Shown: piece by piece, positions 38,601 through 53,155 of the stretch | Layout: the number at the start of each line of letters is the position of its first letter | How positions within the stretch are numbered: position 1 is the first letter of the stretch | NCBI GenBank assembly: GCA_025618425.1 | Contig: CM046850.1 | Location: forward strand, 4,599,486-4,663,485 | Length of the DNA: 64,000 bases | Direction: 5' to 3' | DNA from: Heliocidaris tuberculata | Lineage: Eukaryota > Echinodermata > Echinoidea > Camarodonta > Echinometridae | The notes under the pieces: generated by a model | What the model was told of the DNA's origin: nothing | Seen by the model: the letters and a program-made list of their open reading frames with translations, nothing else | The model's database searches: none | Translations under genes and position numbers: made by a program

Positions 38601-41600
38601 CGGATAAAGAATAAAAACCTTAAAACCTAAAATCGTTTAAATAAAATTGGCAACATACTCATTTCGCAAATGAGATGCTATGACGTTTTTGTGCTCTCTC
38701 TTTATAGGTAATAAATAAGAAAATTATCAGATTTCAGCTTTTAAACAAAACAAATTGAATCATCAACACTGTGCTTGAAATATATTGTGAGGAATAAATA
38801 TATGAATACCACCTATAATACAGAAAGCAAATTTTCAAAGATATATTCAAAGAAAGTGGATTTTTACGTTATTTGTATAAGGCAATTGGAAAGTACATGT
38901 ATAGCACATTTACATCACAGCATCTCATTAGCATAATGAGGACATTGCCAATTTCAGATCTTCATTCATTTAGCGATTTTAGGATTTCAAATATTCATAA
39001 CTTTTTTATTAGTTGTCCATTTTTCCTCAACCTTTCACTGATATGCATCTTTGATTTTTGTGCTTCTATTAAAATGCATTTATTTGGGGGGTTTCATTCT
39101 CCTTTAAGGTAATATATATGGGTTATCAGAAGTTTCATGAAGTACCAATTACTACAGTACACATTCATGCACATTCTACGTTGATGGAAAACAAATTTCT
39201 ATTATATGTGAACCATGAATCAATATATCATCAGCCAAGAATATTGAATATTCCCGGAATATAATATCATCGAGTAGCAAATTGTGTATTCTTCATGTTT
39301 TGGGGGTAAAGGCATTGTGCACTGTCATCATAACATTTTGAAAACATACAATGTATGTAAAGAAAATAACTTACCTTGAAGTAAACCTTGAAGAGTTGAT
39401 TGACCAAGTACAGCATGCCCCATCGCTTGGTATCTTCCAGCGACGCTCGTCTAGATCAAGAAAAATGTGAAAAGCGATTGGGATGGAAATATGAAAATAA
39501 TTAATTTCTTGACTCCACCTAAACTTTGAATAGTATTCTTTTTGGGGTTAAATATTCCATCCTAAAACATCTAAAGCATTCTTTTTAGGGCTTCATATTC
39601 TTCCATTCTCTACTGAAAAATAGTCCATGATATTCATCCCATATGACATCTTTAAGCTGCACTCCAGAAAAATTGACCTTTCTCACCATAACTCAAATTG
39701 ATTTCTATCTACTTCAGCGACCCAATTTTTTTTCTTCTGCTTGACTCAATCAATAAAATCAGATCAAGGTTCTGACAGGTTTTCTATTTCCACTCCTTTT
39801 CCAAACTTTGTTATGCAGAAGCAATCACGTGTGACTAGAGTCGTCTTGATTTCACTTTAACCCCTCTCATGCCGTGGGTGGTAAATCCTATCAAGAAAAA
39901 TACGTTCTACCATAAATATTATTATACTTTGTGTTCTATGTCAATCTGTCAAACAGGCAAATAAAACAAGGTACGTACATTGGATCATCTATCGATTCCT
40001 TCTTTAAAAAAATATTTTACACTTTAAAATAAATTTAGCATCATGCCATTCAAAGGTAATGTCTAGTTTTGGTACTAACTTCCTCAAAAAAATTTTGGTC
40101 AGAATTCTTGGATTTTTGTTATAAATAGCAAGATACTAGCAATACTAATATGCTGTGAAGATTTCACCTCCTAAAGTGAAATATTTTACAAATGGGAAGT
40201 AAAAAATGATTTATACACTGGGCCACGGATCACTCCCAACAACGGCAGCATGCACTATACACTATAACACATTCAAAACCTACGAGGATTATGTGTATTC
40301 CACACACAGTGACACACATACTATCTTCAAATGAAGCCCCAAGACCATTGCGCAGGGAGCCATCGGGGTGGAAAGTTCCTAGCGTAGGGCAGTATGTTAC
40401 CGTGATCTAGCATTCCTTTCAGATATTTACGCTAAAATTCACCGGAAATCATTGATGGAATACCAATGACCTCGTACAAACCTCTTTTGATACAAGGAGA
40501 ACAACATGAGACTGTAGTCACTGTACTGAAGGCATTTCTTTCCAATTTCGTTTTTGCTTACCCAAACTGTCCATGAGCTTTACTATATTGAATCTAGTAC
40601 CTATGTGAATGCTCACTGATTGAAATACACTGTACCAGTGGGAGTTTGAACAACCTAGAAATGACAATGCCGCTTCAGAAGAAGCTGTCATAATTTAGCA
40701 ATAGAAACAGGAAGGCACAGAAGGCCTAAGAAAACACCAATACATCTTAGAATATGCACCGACTGTGAGGAAGGAGAGATTGGTGACGAACTACACACAC
40801 TGATATTTTCCCCTAAATTCAATGAACAAAGAAAAACCTATTAGATGCTTTATCGATAAAATACCCTAATTTTACTCAGAGCAAAAGAAAAGTTCATATT
40901 CCTAATGAAATTAGATAAGGAATATGCCATACTCAGTCTAGCAATTTACATAAAGAATATCATACCATTTAGGGGAGAATTCTGAAATGAGTTATATTAT
41001 ATCAATCTATGTACATGTGTATACTAATAAAATATTATTTACATACACTGATATGTTTACATATTTTGTTATTTGAAATGTATGTAAGTTGTTACTATCT
41101 TTTCTCTCTCGTTTTCTTGTTGAAACAAAATATTGATGTACATAACAATGTTTTACCATAGCAGTACAGTGTCTCCTTTTAGTGACAATTTTGCAGTATA
41201 TTTTGATCCAAAATGCTGGGAATTACACATTATACATGTACATGAGTTGAAAGAGAAAAATTCACTGAAAATTTTCAGTTCATTTTTTTATGCAGTATAC
41301 TGTGCTGTTCTCGAATAAGAGCAATCTACATGTAATTGTAACAAATCATATAAGTCTCTAAATTAGCAATGCAGTGAAAAATATATAATCACTGTTTTTG
41401 TGTGCAAATTGCCAATATTTATGTTGAATTTTGCGATTTTCATTCACATTAGTTCATTTAATAAACTTTTTTCCCCTTCAAACTATGAAAGAGTGGAAAA
41501 TAAGAATAATTGTTGCCAATTTGAGGAGGGAAAACTGATTAATTTAGTTCTTATGAAAACTCTGAACTGCTATGGGTTAGTAAAGTCAATACAATTCAAT

Positions 41601-44600
41601 CTTGATTTACCCATCTGCAGCACATGTTCTGAAGCATCCCATCATAGTATCTGCTGCTTTCTCTAACAATTCACCGGGTTTCCCTTTACCTTTCTTCAAC
41701 AACTGAGTTTCAGCCTGAAAGATACATGTAAATCATTTTTTTCAGATAAACATAAAATCTTAGCATTTGCAGTTTTGACAAACTCAGGGTGATCCACAAG
41801 GGGTTTTAACATGTAACAGAAACAGGTTAAGATTCCTTGAATAATCATTTTTAAACCAAATTAGTTATGAAATATCAGTCATAAAATTTGTTTGAAAATG
41901 CTTAAAAATATGCCTGATATTGCACCAGAAAGTCTCGGAGAACCACAGAACTTCCAGGGCCCTCAAGCATGCTCTGGACTCCGGCTGCAAGGGACTTTAT
42001 GCTTCGCATGCATCAGTTTATGCTTCTTCCCAGTTGTGATTTTACATGGTTGAATTTTTGTTTGTGGACCACCCTGCAAACTGAACTAAAATCAGAAGCA
42101 ATTGTCACAAACTAGAAAATCATGGCTATGCAAGGGTCAACATATTACAAGACTATGCCTGATAATCAATGAAGCTAAAAATGCCATGTTAAATTCACAT
42201 AACTGTGATGTGCTTTGTAGCTATTTTGCTACACTACTGCATATGAAGAAGAAATTGTGCCTAAACTTTATCATTGAGCTTTGTGCAAAAATAAAGTTCA
42301 TATAGGACTAGTCATCCCATTTACTTTTTGAGTTCACTGAAAAATAGTAGGACTCTCCAGATGGGGTCAGGCTAACTCGGCACTAGGGCGAACTCGGCAC
42401 TACACGGTGACTATGTTTCAAGAGTTGAAGTCCCCGCTATGCACCGTACCACTTTTTAGCCTTAAATTTCATGTTTTGTATAACTTTACTTCTTGAAATT
42501 TTCAACATTACTTCTTTGCTAATCATTTTACACATAACATTGATATCAAATAATTTTTAATTTAAGTGTTTTGAAATGTGTAATTAATGTGAAATTTAAC
42601 ACAAGTATTTGCAATTAATTCAACTCTCTGGGATCACTCGGCCGCGATTTTCTGCCAAGGCCGAGTTCGCCTAAGTGCCGATTTAGCCCGGATCCCTCCA
42701 GATAATTCAACTTGTCAACATCAGTCTACACATGACATCCATTACTTAACAATACTTACACTGTTTGCAAACAATCTGAGGTCTACTATGACAACATACA
42801 GAACAGGTAATGCCCTGAAGAAGAGAAAAGGAGAGGAGAATTTGTTACAAAGATACATTTTGCAACCTTTATAAACTTAAGTGCCTGTTACAAAAAGTGT
42901 GTTTATTTGGTCAAATGAGAAGGCATACTCCAGGAGAGGGGATAACATTAGATCATGAACATTTTTTTTTTTTTCAATTTCTTTTTAGATTTGAAAATAA
43001 AAATTACCATTTAACACATCTGTTGTGTTTGGTTCACTTGAAAACAATTCAAATTTTGCACAAAAAGGATACAATCAGAAGAATTCACCTTAGATATCTG
43101 TGTTTTGGTTAAAGAAAATTACAGATGCTGTTAGATATAAATCAGTTTCGAAAAAAGAACGCTATTAAAAAGTAATAAATCAAACTTACCAGTTTTCGTC
43201 TTTTTGGCTCTGGAATGCTTTGTTGAATGCTCTAGATTTGACTGAGTTAAGGTAGCAAAATATATTTCATGATCAGCTTACTTTTTAAGCTTGGTTAAAT
43301 ACTCTTAATATCATATACCAGTAACTAACTGCACAGTTGATCAATAGCGGCTACAAATTTTAAACCTAAGGTAGGGTCATGCATAATACAGAGGGAAAAA
43401 TTATTATTTTGTTAAAATTTCATTTTAAAATACTGAAGTATTTGTTAGTGATTTAACACTTTTCAATGATAAAATATATCAGAAGGTTATATCGGTCATT
43501 TTAGAGTCATATATGTTTTGGTAAGAGACAGTGACATTGAAATATGGACTCTTAAAGTGTTCCAATGGTAGTTAGTCATGTTGCTAGAAATATATACTGC
43601 CTTGTAGCTGGTGATGCATGAATGTGGATAGGACAGTTCTCTATTACAATATCACAACAAAATAATTTTCCTTGTACTTGTATAGACCAAACTATGACTG
43701 GCAAAGGATACTGAACAACAACTTTTTGGAGCGAGTAGGCTTCAATGAAATCATGGTTAGCCACACACCAGCAGCACCTGAAGATTAAATGAAGAAAGTC
43801 AGAAACTCCGAAATCAATTTGACAACATGAATCACATCAAGAGAGCACTGACATCTATCTTTGACATTTCATTGACTGAAAGAAGAAATTGGATGGGTCC
43901 CAAACCTTCTGTTACTCTCTGAAGAACATATTTGGAGAATACAGAGCATAATTATACACTCTTACAGAGCATACACACTACAGAGCATAAAGCCTCAGAA
44001 TCAAACTCTCAGAGCATACAGAGCATACAGATTAAAGTGTGTCATCTGTGCAGCTCCATGTTTGTATTCATGATGAGAATAAATCAAGCATAGAAAATGC
44101 CTACCTGTGCCTTCATCAACAGTAGAAACATTCATTTCAAAGGGTATATATGGAAGGAATAGGATATTTCATCAATAAATTACTAATTACTCTTTTAAAG
44201 AAAATACTGTTGAGAGATGGCCAATGCAGTCCCTTGTACTACATTTTGTGTCTGCTAATTTTCATCCATATCATCCATGGTATTAAATTACATGTGGTAG
44301 AGAAAATGTCTATCCCTGTCAGCATTAGATGTAGAATCATTCTTTAACACTTGTTCATTTACCAATTTAATGTTACCACTATTGCTTGTATCATTATTTG
44401 ACCAAATAACTGGCTAATTCAGTCCAATCGCAGAAACTGAGAATACTATGATTGTCAGTGATTAGGGGTTTCTGACTGAAGTATGCTGAATATCAAAAGA
44501 AGGCAATAGATCTTACTTAAGATGGGCAGCTACCATTTCGTCATAGGGGGGTTCAAACCATTGTTCACACTGTTCCTCCGGGCTCTCCAGATGCAGTCTG

Positions 44601-46108
44601 GGATTGGCAATGTGAGGATGTTTGAAAGACAGATGGTCCTGTGGGGTGGGGTGGGAGAAGGAGGCATACATTGTGGTATAGAGGTTCATTCACTTGCCTC
44701 TCAATAAAGAAGTCGAGGGTTCAAATCCCAGCACTCACATCTTTTTGCCTGATCTACTTTTGCCACGCACCACCCAGGTGAAAATGGGTAAGTATTGCCA
44801 ACTCAGCTATAATAAGCAGGATGATACTGGAGCACAAGGAGCATCAAGTGCTGCATGGCAGACATACTGTAATGTGTGTCACACGAAATGCCACCATCAT
44901 TATTTAGCTAGTTCATTACAATTCAGCTCAATGATAATATAATGAAATTCTCAGACACAAAAAAGGTTCAAATTAATGAAATAAAAATGAAATCCATAAT
45001 AATTATGAATCAATCCCTTTTAAAGCCCTTCTCTCAAAGCAATTTTGATCATGCTCTTGAAACTGGGCATCCCCAAAGGTGGTTGCCCCACTGTTCCTTT
45101 AGGCAATATAAATATATTCTTGAAATTTTTCTATCAATATGGAGAAAAAAAGAAGATCTGTTATTCATTACAGTCCCATATCGAAACTTTTCATCAGCCC
45201 CCTCCCTTTCACAGATATAACAGAAGGAAGATTTAATAGGACTTACTGCGAGAAGACTGCCATCCCTCTTTCTGATCCCGTTTTCAACCTGTGATAAAGA
45301 GACCATTTTTAAAATCAAATATCACCTTTTAGTTTTAAAGTAAAAGAGAGAAAAAAAGTTTTTAAAATCTCTTTCAAATGTGTTTTTCTCCTCCTTCTTC
45401 ACCTCCTCCCCCGTCAGTTCGTCTAGTTCTTCAACTAGTTCTTCTTTGTTTTTCTTCCTCCTCCTTCTTCTTCTCCTCCTCCTCCTCCTCCTCCTCCTCC
45501 TCCTCCTCCTCCTCCTCCTCCTCCTCCTCCTCCTCCTCCTCCTCCTCCTCCTCCTCCTCCTCCTCCTCCTCCTCCTCCTCCTCCTCCTCCTCCTCCTCCT
45601 CCTCCTCCTCCTCCTCCTCCTCCTCCTCCTCCTCCTCCTCCTCCTCCTCCTCCTCCTCCTCCTCCTCCTCCTCCTCCTCCTCCTCCTCCTCCTTCTTCTT
45701 CTTCTTCTTCTTCTTCTTCTTCTTCTTCTTCTTCTTCTTCTTCTTCTTCTTCTTCTTCTTCTTCTTCTTCTTCTTCTTCTTCTTCTTCTTCTTCTTCTTC
45801 TTCTTCTTCCTCTTCCTCCTCTTTTCAATTTTCTGTTAATTGCTACTTAGGGTATAGTAGACTGGTAGAAACAAACTCCACATTGAGTGTATGGGACCGA
45901 ACACATATTGACTATCTTTAAGACGTAGATAACATTACAAAATTATGATGCTAATTACAAGTAAATTACTCACTGATAATACCTCACATATATTTATATA
46001 TTTATCTACGGATATTTTTTCTATTTTATACAAAAACACTCGGAACTCTCAATCAATAGGCAAATCACTCACCTGTTGTAAATACTGATTCAAACTTGTG
46101 TGCGCCAT
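31688..46108 (-). CDS. PCID2: PCI domain-containing protein 2, complete, 13 coding exons
   Basis: Complete gene. Coding exons in transcript order: 46073-46108, 45247-45288, 44517-44638, 43712-43777, 43190-43231, 42760-42814, 41611-41714, 39375-39450, 36135-36276, 35369-35469, 34025-34224, 32956-33079, 31688-31780. They sum to 1203 nt, 400 codons plus TAG, against about 399 residues for the human protein, and every junction keeps frame. Landmarks include [98 protein letters not shown] and [16 protein letters not shown]. The C-terminal half is the PCI plus winged-helix module. PCID2 is the metazoan Thp1 homologue; with GANP/MCM3AP and SEM1 it forms the TREX-2 core at nuclear pores and promotes mRNA export. 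It is divergent from SERP1 over a 347-bp spacer. No frameshift or missing segment was seen. Confidence 0.97.
32175..32725 (-). mobile_element. 3' fragment of an L2/CR1-like LINE (reverse transcriptase C-terminus)
   Basis: On the minus strand the frame reads [19 protein letters not shown], then [35 protein letters not shown], and [20 protein letters not shown] to a stop at 32303. RVQN.AAR, HWLPV..R..FK and PKLWNSLP are hallmarks of the L2/CR1/Jockey-type non-LTR reverse transcriptase C-terminus. A 3' UTR with GCGCTATATAAATTTATGCT and a repeated ATAAATTTATGCTTATTA tail follows. The 5' side is truncated. Same strand as PCID2, in intron 12. Confidence 0.85.
32956..33079 (-). CDS. PCID2: PCID2 exon 12
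   Basis: 124 bp, encoding [18 protein letters not shown] and [18 protein letters not shown], the end of the PCI helical part and start of the winged helix. Acceptor TTTCAG, donor GTAAGA. Confidence 0.96.
33600..33860. other. GC-rich island in PCID2 intron 11, origin unknown
   Basis: About 250 bp with many CpGs and short palindromes (ACCAAGCGCTGGTGCTTGGT; GCGCTAGCGATTGATCGCGA) in otherwise AT-rich intron. It looks like an inserted element, but no clear TIR or duplication was found. Confidence 0.35.
34025..34224 (-). CDS. PCID2: PCID2 exon 11
   Basis: 200 bp, beginning [14 protein letters not shown] and ending [10 protein letters not shown], the core of the PCI domain. Acceptor CAG before GGT CAC, donor GTAAGT. 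A partial copy of its 5' end and acceptor lies nearby at about 34773-34811. Confidence 0.96.
34255..34700 (+). repeat. ~450-bp dispersed repeat D, copy 2 (PCID2 intron 10)
   Basis: Starts TTTAAAGGGAAGGTTGAGGT and ends near the CAATGTAACTGCATTACCAG block. Colinear with copy 1 in inverse genomic orientation. It begins about 30 bp upstream (minus strand) of exon 11. Confidence 0.7.
35369..35469 (-). CDS. PCID2: PCID2 exon 10
   Basis: 101 bp, encoding [20 protein letters not shown] and [13 protein letters not shown], one of the most conserved blocks of the family. Acceptor CCCAG, donor GTAAGT. Confidence 0.96.
35570..35765. repeat. Two (TA)n tracts flanking a 133-bp unique segment
   Basis: (TA)n at 35570-35607 and 35741-35765. 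The segment between has inverted CGGAGACAC (35634-35642) and GTGTCTCCG (35712-35720). Possibly a small element that targeted or carries TA repeats. Confidence 0.6.
35829..35988. repeat. 160-bp near-perfect foldback in PCID2 intron 9
   Basis: Arms of about 78 bp around a 3-base loop (AAC at 35909). The inner about 45 bp (from TGTCCTCCTTTATTTGTCAA to GATCAATGATC) are almost perfect; the outer arm (ATATTGAA.GAAATGTCACTATG) has a few mismatches. Transcribed as part of PCID2 pre-mRNA, it would form a long hairpin. Confidence 0.85.
36135..36276 (-). CDS. PCID2: PCID2 exon 9
   Basis: 142 bp, encoding [20 protein letters not shown] and [17 protein letters not shown]. This is the start of the PCI helical repeats. 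Donor GTTGGT is weak but is the only frame-compatible GT. Confidence 0.95.
36977..37382 (-). mobile_element. TTAA/CCCTTTC MITE (family A), copy 3, one end lost
   Basis: Starts TTAACCCTTTCAGGACGGGA in the orientation of copy 1, but breaks off after CAATTGTCTC where copy 1 has GAAAGGGTTAA. It lies in PCID2 intron 8. Confidence 0.75.
38513..39107. mobile_element. Palindromic TTAA MITE with ~200-bp arms (PCID2 intron 8)
   Basis: TTAAAGGAGAATGAAACCCC at the left and GGTTTCATTCTCCTTTAA at the right; TTAA is present at both ends. Similarity continues inward for about 200 bp on each side (for example CATATCACTGAAAGTTTGAG against CATATCAGTGAAAGGTTGAG). It lies about 270 bp from exon 8. Confidence 0.85.
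39375..39450 (-). CDS. PCID2: PCID2 exon 8
   Basis: 76 bp, encoding [20 protein letters not shown] and KVYFK. Acceptor CTAG, donor GTAAG. Confidence 0.95.
41153..41579. mobile_element. TTAACCCATAGCAG MITE (family E), unoccupied copy
   Basis: CCATAGCAGTACAGTGTCTC at the left and CTGCTATGGGTTA at the right form the TIR. Interior shares ATTGTTGCCAATTTGA with family A, so the two families are related. It contains the uninterrupted site GGGAATTACACATT that in the second copy (48594-49577) holds a 581-bp insertion. PCID2 intron 7, next to exon 7. Confidence 0.8.
41611..41714 (-). CDS. PCID2: PCID2 exon 7
   Basis: 104 bp, encoding [20 protein letters not shown] and [12 protein letters not shown]; acceptor TTTCAG, donor GTAAAT. 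Its donor lies about 30 bp from the edge of a TTAA-type MITE (41153-41579). Confidence 0.94.
42363..42695. mobile_element. hAT-type MITE with 8-bp target duplication (PCID2 intron 6)
   Basis: CTCCAGAT at 42355-42362 is duplicated at 42696-42703. The ends are GGGGTCAGGCTAACTCGGCA and, reverse-complemented, GGATCCGGGCTAAATCGGCA, continuing in CT..GGCGAACTCGGC on both arms. An 8-bp duplication is the hAT hallmark. 333 bp, no coding capacity. Its right duplication ends about 57 bp from exon 6. Confidence 0.85.
42760..42814 (-). CDS. PCID2: PCID2 exon 6
   Basis: 55 bp, encoding [18 protein letters not shown]; acceptor TTCAG, donor GTAAGT. It corresponds to the family segment ALP.MYAV.LDLRVFAN. 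Confidence 0.94.
43190..43231 (-). CDS. PCID2: PCID2 exon 5
   Basis: 42 bp, encoding [13 protein letters not shown] with the Trp codon split at donor GTAAGT. An acceptor CTCAG ten bases upstream exists, but using it with exon 4 creates an in-frame stop, so CTAG was preferred. Confidence 0.85.
43712..43777 (-). CDS. PCID2: PCID2 exon 4
   Basis: 66 bp, encoding [20 protein letters not shown]. The family motif NHDF.EAY is clear. Donor CA/GTATCC was chosen because it joins exon 5 in frame. Confidence 0.92.
43950..44035 (+). repeat. Interspersed ACAGAGCATA repeats
   Basis: CAGAGCATA occurs six times within about 100 bp with irregular spacing. Confidence 0.75.
44517..44638 (-). CDS. PCID2: PCID2 exon 3
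   Basis: 122 bp, phase 0 to 2, encoding [15 protein letters not shown] through [13 protein letters not shown]. The acceptor follows a C-rich tract (CCCCACCCCACAG). A tRNA-derived SINE begins only a few dozen bases upstream of this splice site. Confidence 0.95.
44662..44890 (+). mobile_element. tRNA-derived SINE abutting PCID2 exon 3
   Basis: A-box-like TGGTATAGAGG at 44674-44684 and B-box GGTTCAAATCC at 44718-44728, followed by a CACCCAGGTGAAAATGGGTA segment typical of sea urchin-type SINE bodies (recalled, not searched). It is antisense to PCID2 and starts only some 25-35 bp from the exon 3 acceptor. Confidence 0.7.
45247..45288 (-). CDS. PCID2: PCID2 exon 2
   Basis: 42-bp microexon, phase 0, encoding [14 protein letters not shown]. 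Acceptor CACAG, donor GTAAGT. It lies only about 170 bp downstream (minus strand) of the long trinucleotide tract in intron 1. Confidence 0.9.
45454..45821 (+). repeat. (CCT)n then (CTT)n trinucleotide tract
   Basis: About 220 bp of nearly pure CCT followed by about 115 bp of CTT, a homopurine-homopyrimidine tract of about 370 bp in PCID2 intron 1. The poly-Ser, poly-Leu and poly-Arg frames across it are artefacts. Confidence 0.97.
46073..46108 (-). CDS. PCID2: PCID2 exon 1
   Basis: ATG at 46108 in context ACCATGG, encoding [12 protein letters not shown], then donor GTGAGT. The human protein also starts MAH and has NQYLQQV here, which fixes the start. Confidence 0.95.
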
Positions 46109-46455
46109 GGTTCAACTGTTGCCGATAAATTGTGTGTTTAGTACAGATCAGCGTAACCTATAAAATTGTATCTTTTTATCAAACATTTTTTTTAGATTTA
46201 AATTAATTTATATAAAATTTTGAAATTATTGAATGACTGATAAATTTATTTTGAATTTTATTTGATAAATTATATCAAATATTTATCTAAATTTAAAGGG
46301 AAATGCGATCAGTTTGGCCGGCCGCTGACGTGGGATCACTGACACTGCACTGCACTGTGGCGTTTACATGCTGAAACGGCGAATCGAAAATACGCAATAT
46401 TGCATACAATTGACGTTACTTAGTCACATTTAGGAAAATCAAATTATTTATCAAA
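46109..46455. promoter_or_regulatory. PCID2/SERP1 divergent promoter
   Basis: 347 bp separate the two ATGs, which point away from each other. The SERP1-proximal half is CpG-richer (46311-46395, with GGCCGGCC and several CpGs) than the AT-rich surroundings. TGACGTGG at 46326-46333 matches the UPRE core bound by XBP1 and ATF6. The middle (about 46160-46300) is very AT-rich. Transcription start sites cannot be read from sequence. Confidence 0.75.
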
Positions 46456-50385
<3,930 letters not shown>

Positions 50386-50394
50386 AGGGCAACT

Positions 50395-50480
50395 ATGAAT
50401 CATCATCATCATCAACATCATCATCATTGTCATCTTCATCTTCATCATCGTCATCGTCAACATCATCATCATCTTCATCG
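50395..50480 (+). repeat. (CAT)n-like imperfect trinucleotide repeat
   Basis: Imperfect CAT/CATCAT tract immediately after the SERP1 stop codon, hence in its 3' UTR. Confidence 0.85.
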
Positions 50481-53155
50481 TTGCCAGATCACAGTTCCAT
50501 CACAATCATACGATAGCATCTTGGAAGAAGTCCAAACCGTTCAACCAGCCAACAGGTGGTTCTGTTCCCAGGGTGCATCTACTCTCAGCCCCAATCTAGG
50601 TTCAAGGGTCATCCCGATTCAGCATATATCACGGCAGTCTTTATCAACCTCGGCTCGACTTTGAGATTGCAACATGTGTTTATCAAGAATGGATACCAGT
50701 ACCCTGGTCACACAATCAAGACCAATACCAGACCGATAGATGGACCAAACCAAGAAGTACATGACCCCGGGATGGCCAAGATTTTGTCGGTCATTGGTCG
50801 GTTTGGAGTTGGTTTTGCCTTGTGACTGAGGTGTGAGAGCCACCCTAGACTGTACCTAGGTCTAATTTGCCCCTTCAACTCATGATGTAAGATGGAATAA
50901 GGATGTGATCCATATTTCTGTCGGTTTTATTGCTCCCTTATAATATAATATAATCATTGGAATATTCATGTTGTAGAGATATGATATTCTCACCAATTTA
51001 ATATGAAATGTACACCGGATGATTACCATTTCTTTGAAGAAAAAAAACCCCAACAAATTGAATTGTGTGCCATTTTCCGGTCAAATCAACATTGCGTGCA
51101 GCTGTAGTTGACTTTGCGTAATGTTCATGGTACCCTTAAAAATAGAATTCAATCAAAATAATTGAAAGCCTGATATGAATTGAGACAATGAAATTAATTC
51201 CTTGTATTTTTGATTCAGTACCAGCAATATAAAACATGGACGTTAAACAAAGCTCTATCTGCCTTCAAGCTGAGAATTTTATGTAATTTAATAAACTAGA
51301 GATTGAGAAATTTGTTGATATTGCATGGATTTGAAATACATTATTCTGTAAATTGTAATTAAGATTCCAAACACAAGTATTTCTTGGAGAGAACTGTATT
51401 TTCAGGATATGATAAAAATTTGACAGTTTATACAAGTCACAAATAAGTTAGAGTCATCAATCCAAATATTTTCAGAAATGACTGTTCAATTCAGCGTAAT
51501 GTCTTTTTTCTGGAAATACATTTTTTCTTTGCAATGAATATATTCCACTTTGTTTCCTTTTAAAGTATTCTTCACATTCCTGTAAACAGTAATGATAATA
51601 TTTGGAACAAATTTTTTATGTGTTTCATGTAAGTGTCACAAATTCTCAGACTAAGTGGAATGTATTTTTCTTCATTATCGTATTTGGTGAAAGGGACATG
51701 TATAAGGGTTTTAAAAGTTACCATATTTACTCCAAGTATATCCTATTAAAGTAGTGTTAAGAAAATATCAGTTGAATTTCACTTTTGTGTTATTCAGCTG
51801 TCAGATATTTCTTGTCTCACTTGCCACAAATATTTTTGTGACTGTTGAGAATTCGATGATTGCTTTTTTGTTGATTACATTTTCATATTTTTGCTGTTAT
51901 TGCGAAGATTACATTTTTTCAAAATGCACAGGAGAGAAAATGTGAAGTTTGTCAAATCTTGGATTAAATGTATGTTTATTATGCCTTTGAAGTAAAAATT
52001 TACCAATTCCTTTAACATTTCAATCTTTTTAAAGCATGTTCTTATTCTTTTCATTTTTTTTTTGTTTGTTTCGCTTCTGCTTTTACTTTTCCATAAAATA
52101 GATACAGGCAAATACTGAGCAGATATTACTCATGGCTTATATTTTTATGCACTAGCCTTTTATTTGCACCAATACGGTATTTCGTCACATTACTTTAAGA
52201 ATTTATGATGATCATGGTGGAGAAAATATTGCCAATTTGACAAATGGCAATAAATTGAGTTGAATGCATTACTTGATCCCTAACAATTAATATGTGGTAA
52301 AGTTTTGACAATTTTTATGTTACGGAAATACTGTCAGATTTTTAATTTTTTTGGTGGGTATTCATTGCCTGGACAACCATTCACGTATTAATATTGTGGG
52401 GGAGGAAATGTGGCTCAAGTATCTGATTTTATTGCATTTTTTTGCCATTTATGTGATTTACGTGGAGGAAAACATGTACATGTCGTCAAGTGGCCAGCCC
52501 CTGTAAACCTTATTCCCAGACCATGTGTGCTTTTAATCTACCAAATTGAAGGAAATAGTATAAATGTAAGGAAACTTATCATTATGATGAAATTTATTAA
52601 GTGTCAAATTATTCACTTCCTTAAGTTGTTTTTCTTTTTGTTTCAATTTGAAATATATTTGCAAAGTATTACTGTGGTTCCTCCCCCTGTTAAAGGCATT
52701 TTTTGTTGGCATGTTCCTCTCTTCAGGGTTATTTTCCTACCTTTTCTTGACAGTGTTTCTATGGTAATGAGATACTGTGTTCTGTACATGTTTGTCTTTG
52801 ACCTTTCCGCTTTTTGATGGGTATTACACATGAACACGTGAATTTTCATTTCCAGTTATTTGGTAACGGTGTTTGTTTTTCTATCCTTTATTATCTATTG
52901 CCTCTATTATGGTAACCCTTTAGTTGCCAGGAAAATGCCACTTATTGTATCCTTGTTTCCTTCCGGGATGGTTTTAATTATTTAAAAATTCCCCTTTAGT
53001 AGGCGTAGAAAACATTCTGGTTTTTAATCCATACGACTCGTGTCCGATTTTCCATTGTAGTTGAAGTCGTTACCAGAAGTATAACGGTGGAAATTTTGCA
53101 CCGCCATATGCACTCTCAGCTTGGTACATCTCTAAATTTAGTTTTTATAAACCAT

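Noticed and set aside
45322..45850. Long poly-Arg, poly-Ser and poly-Leu ORFs on both strands
   Set aside because: Artefacts of the (CCT)n(CTT)n tract inside PCID2 intron 1; repeats have no stops in any of these frames.
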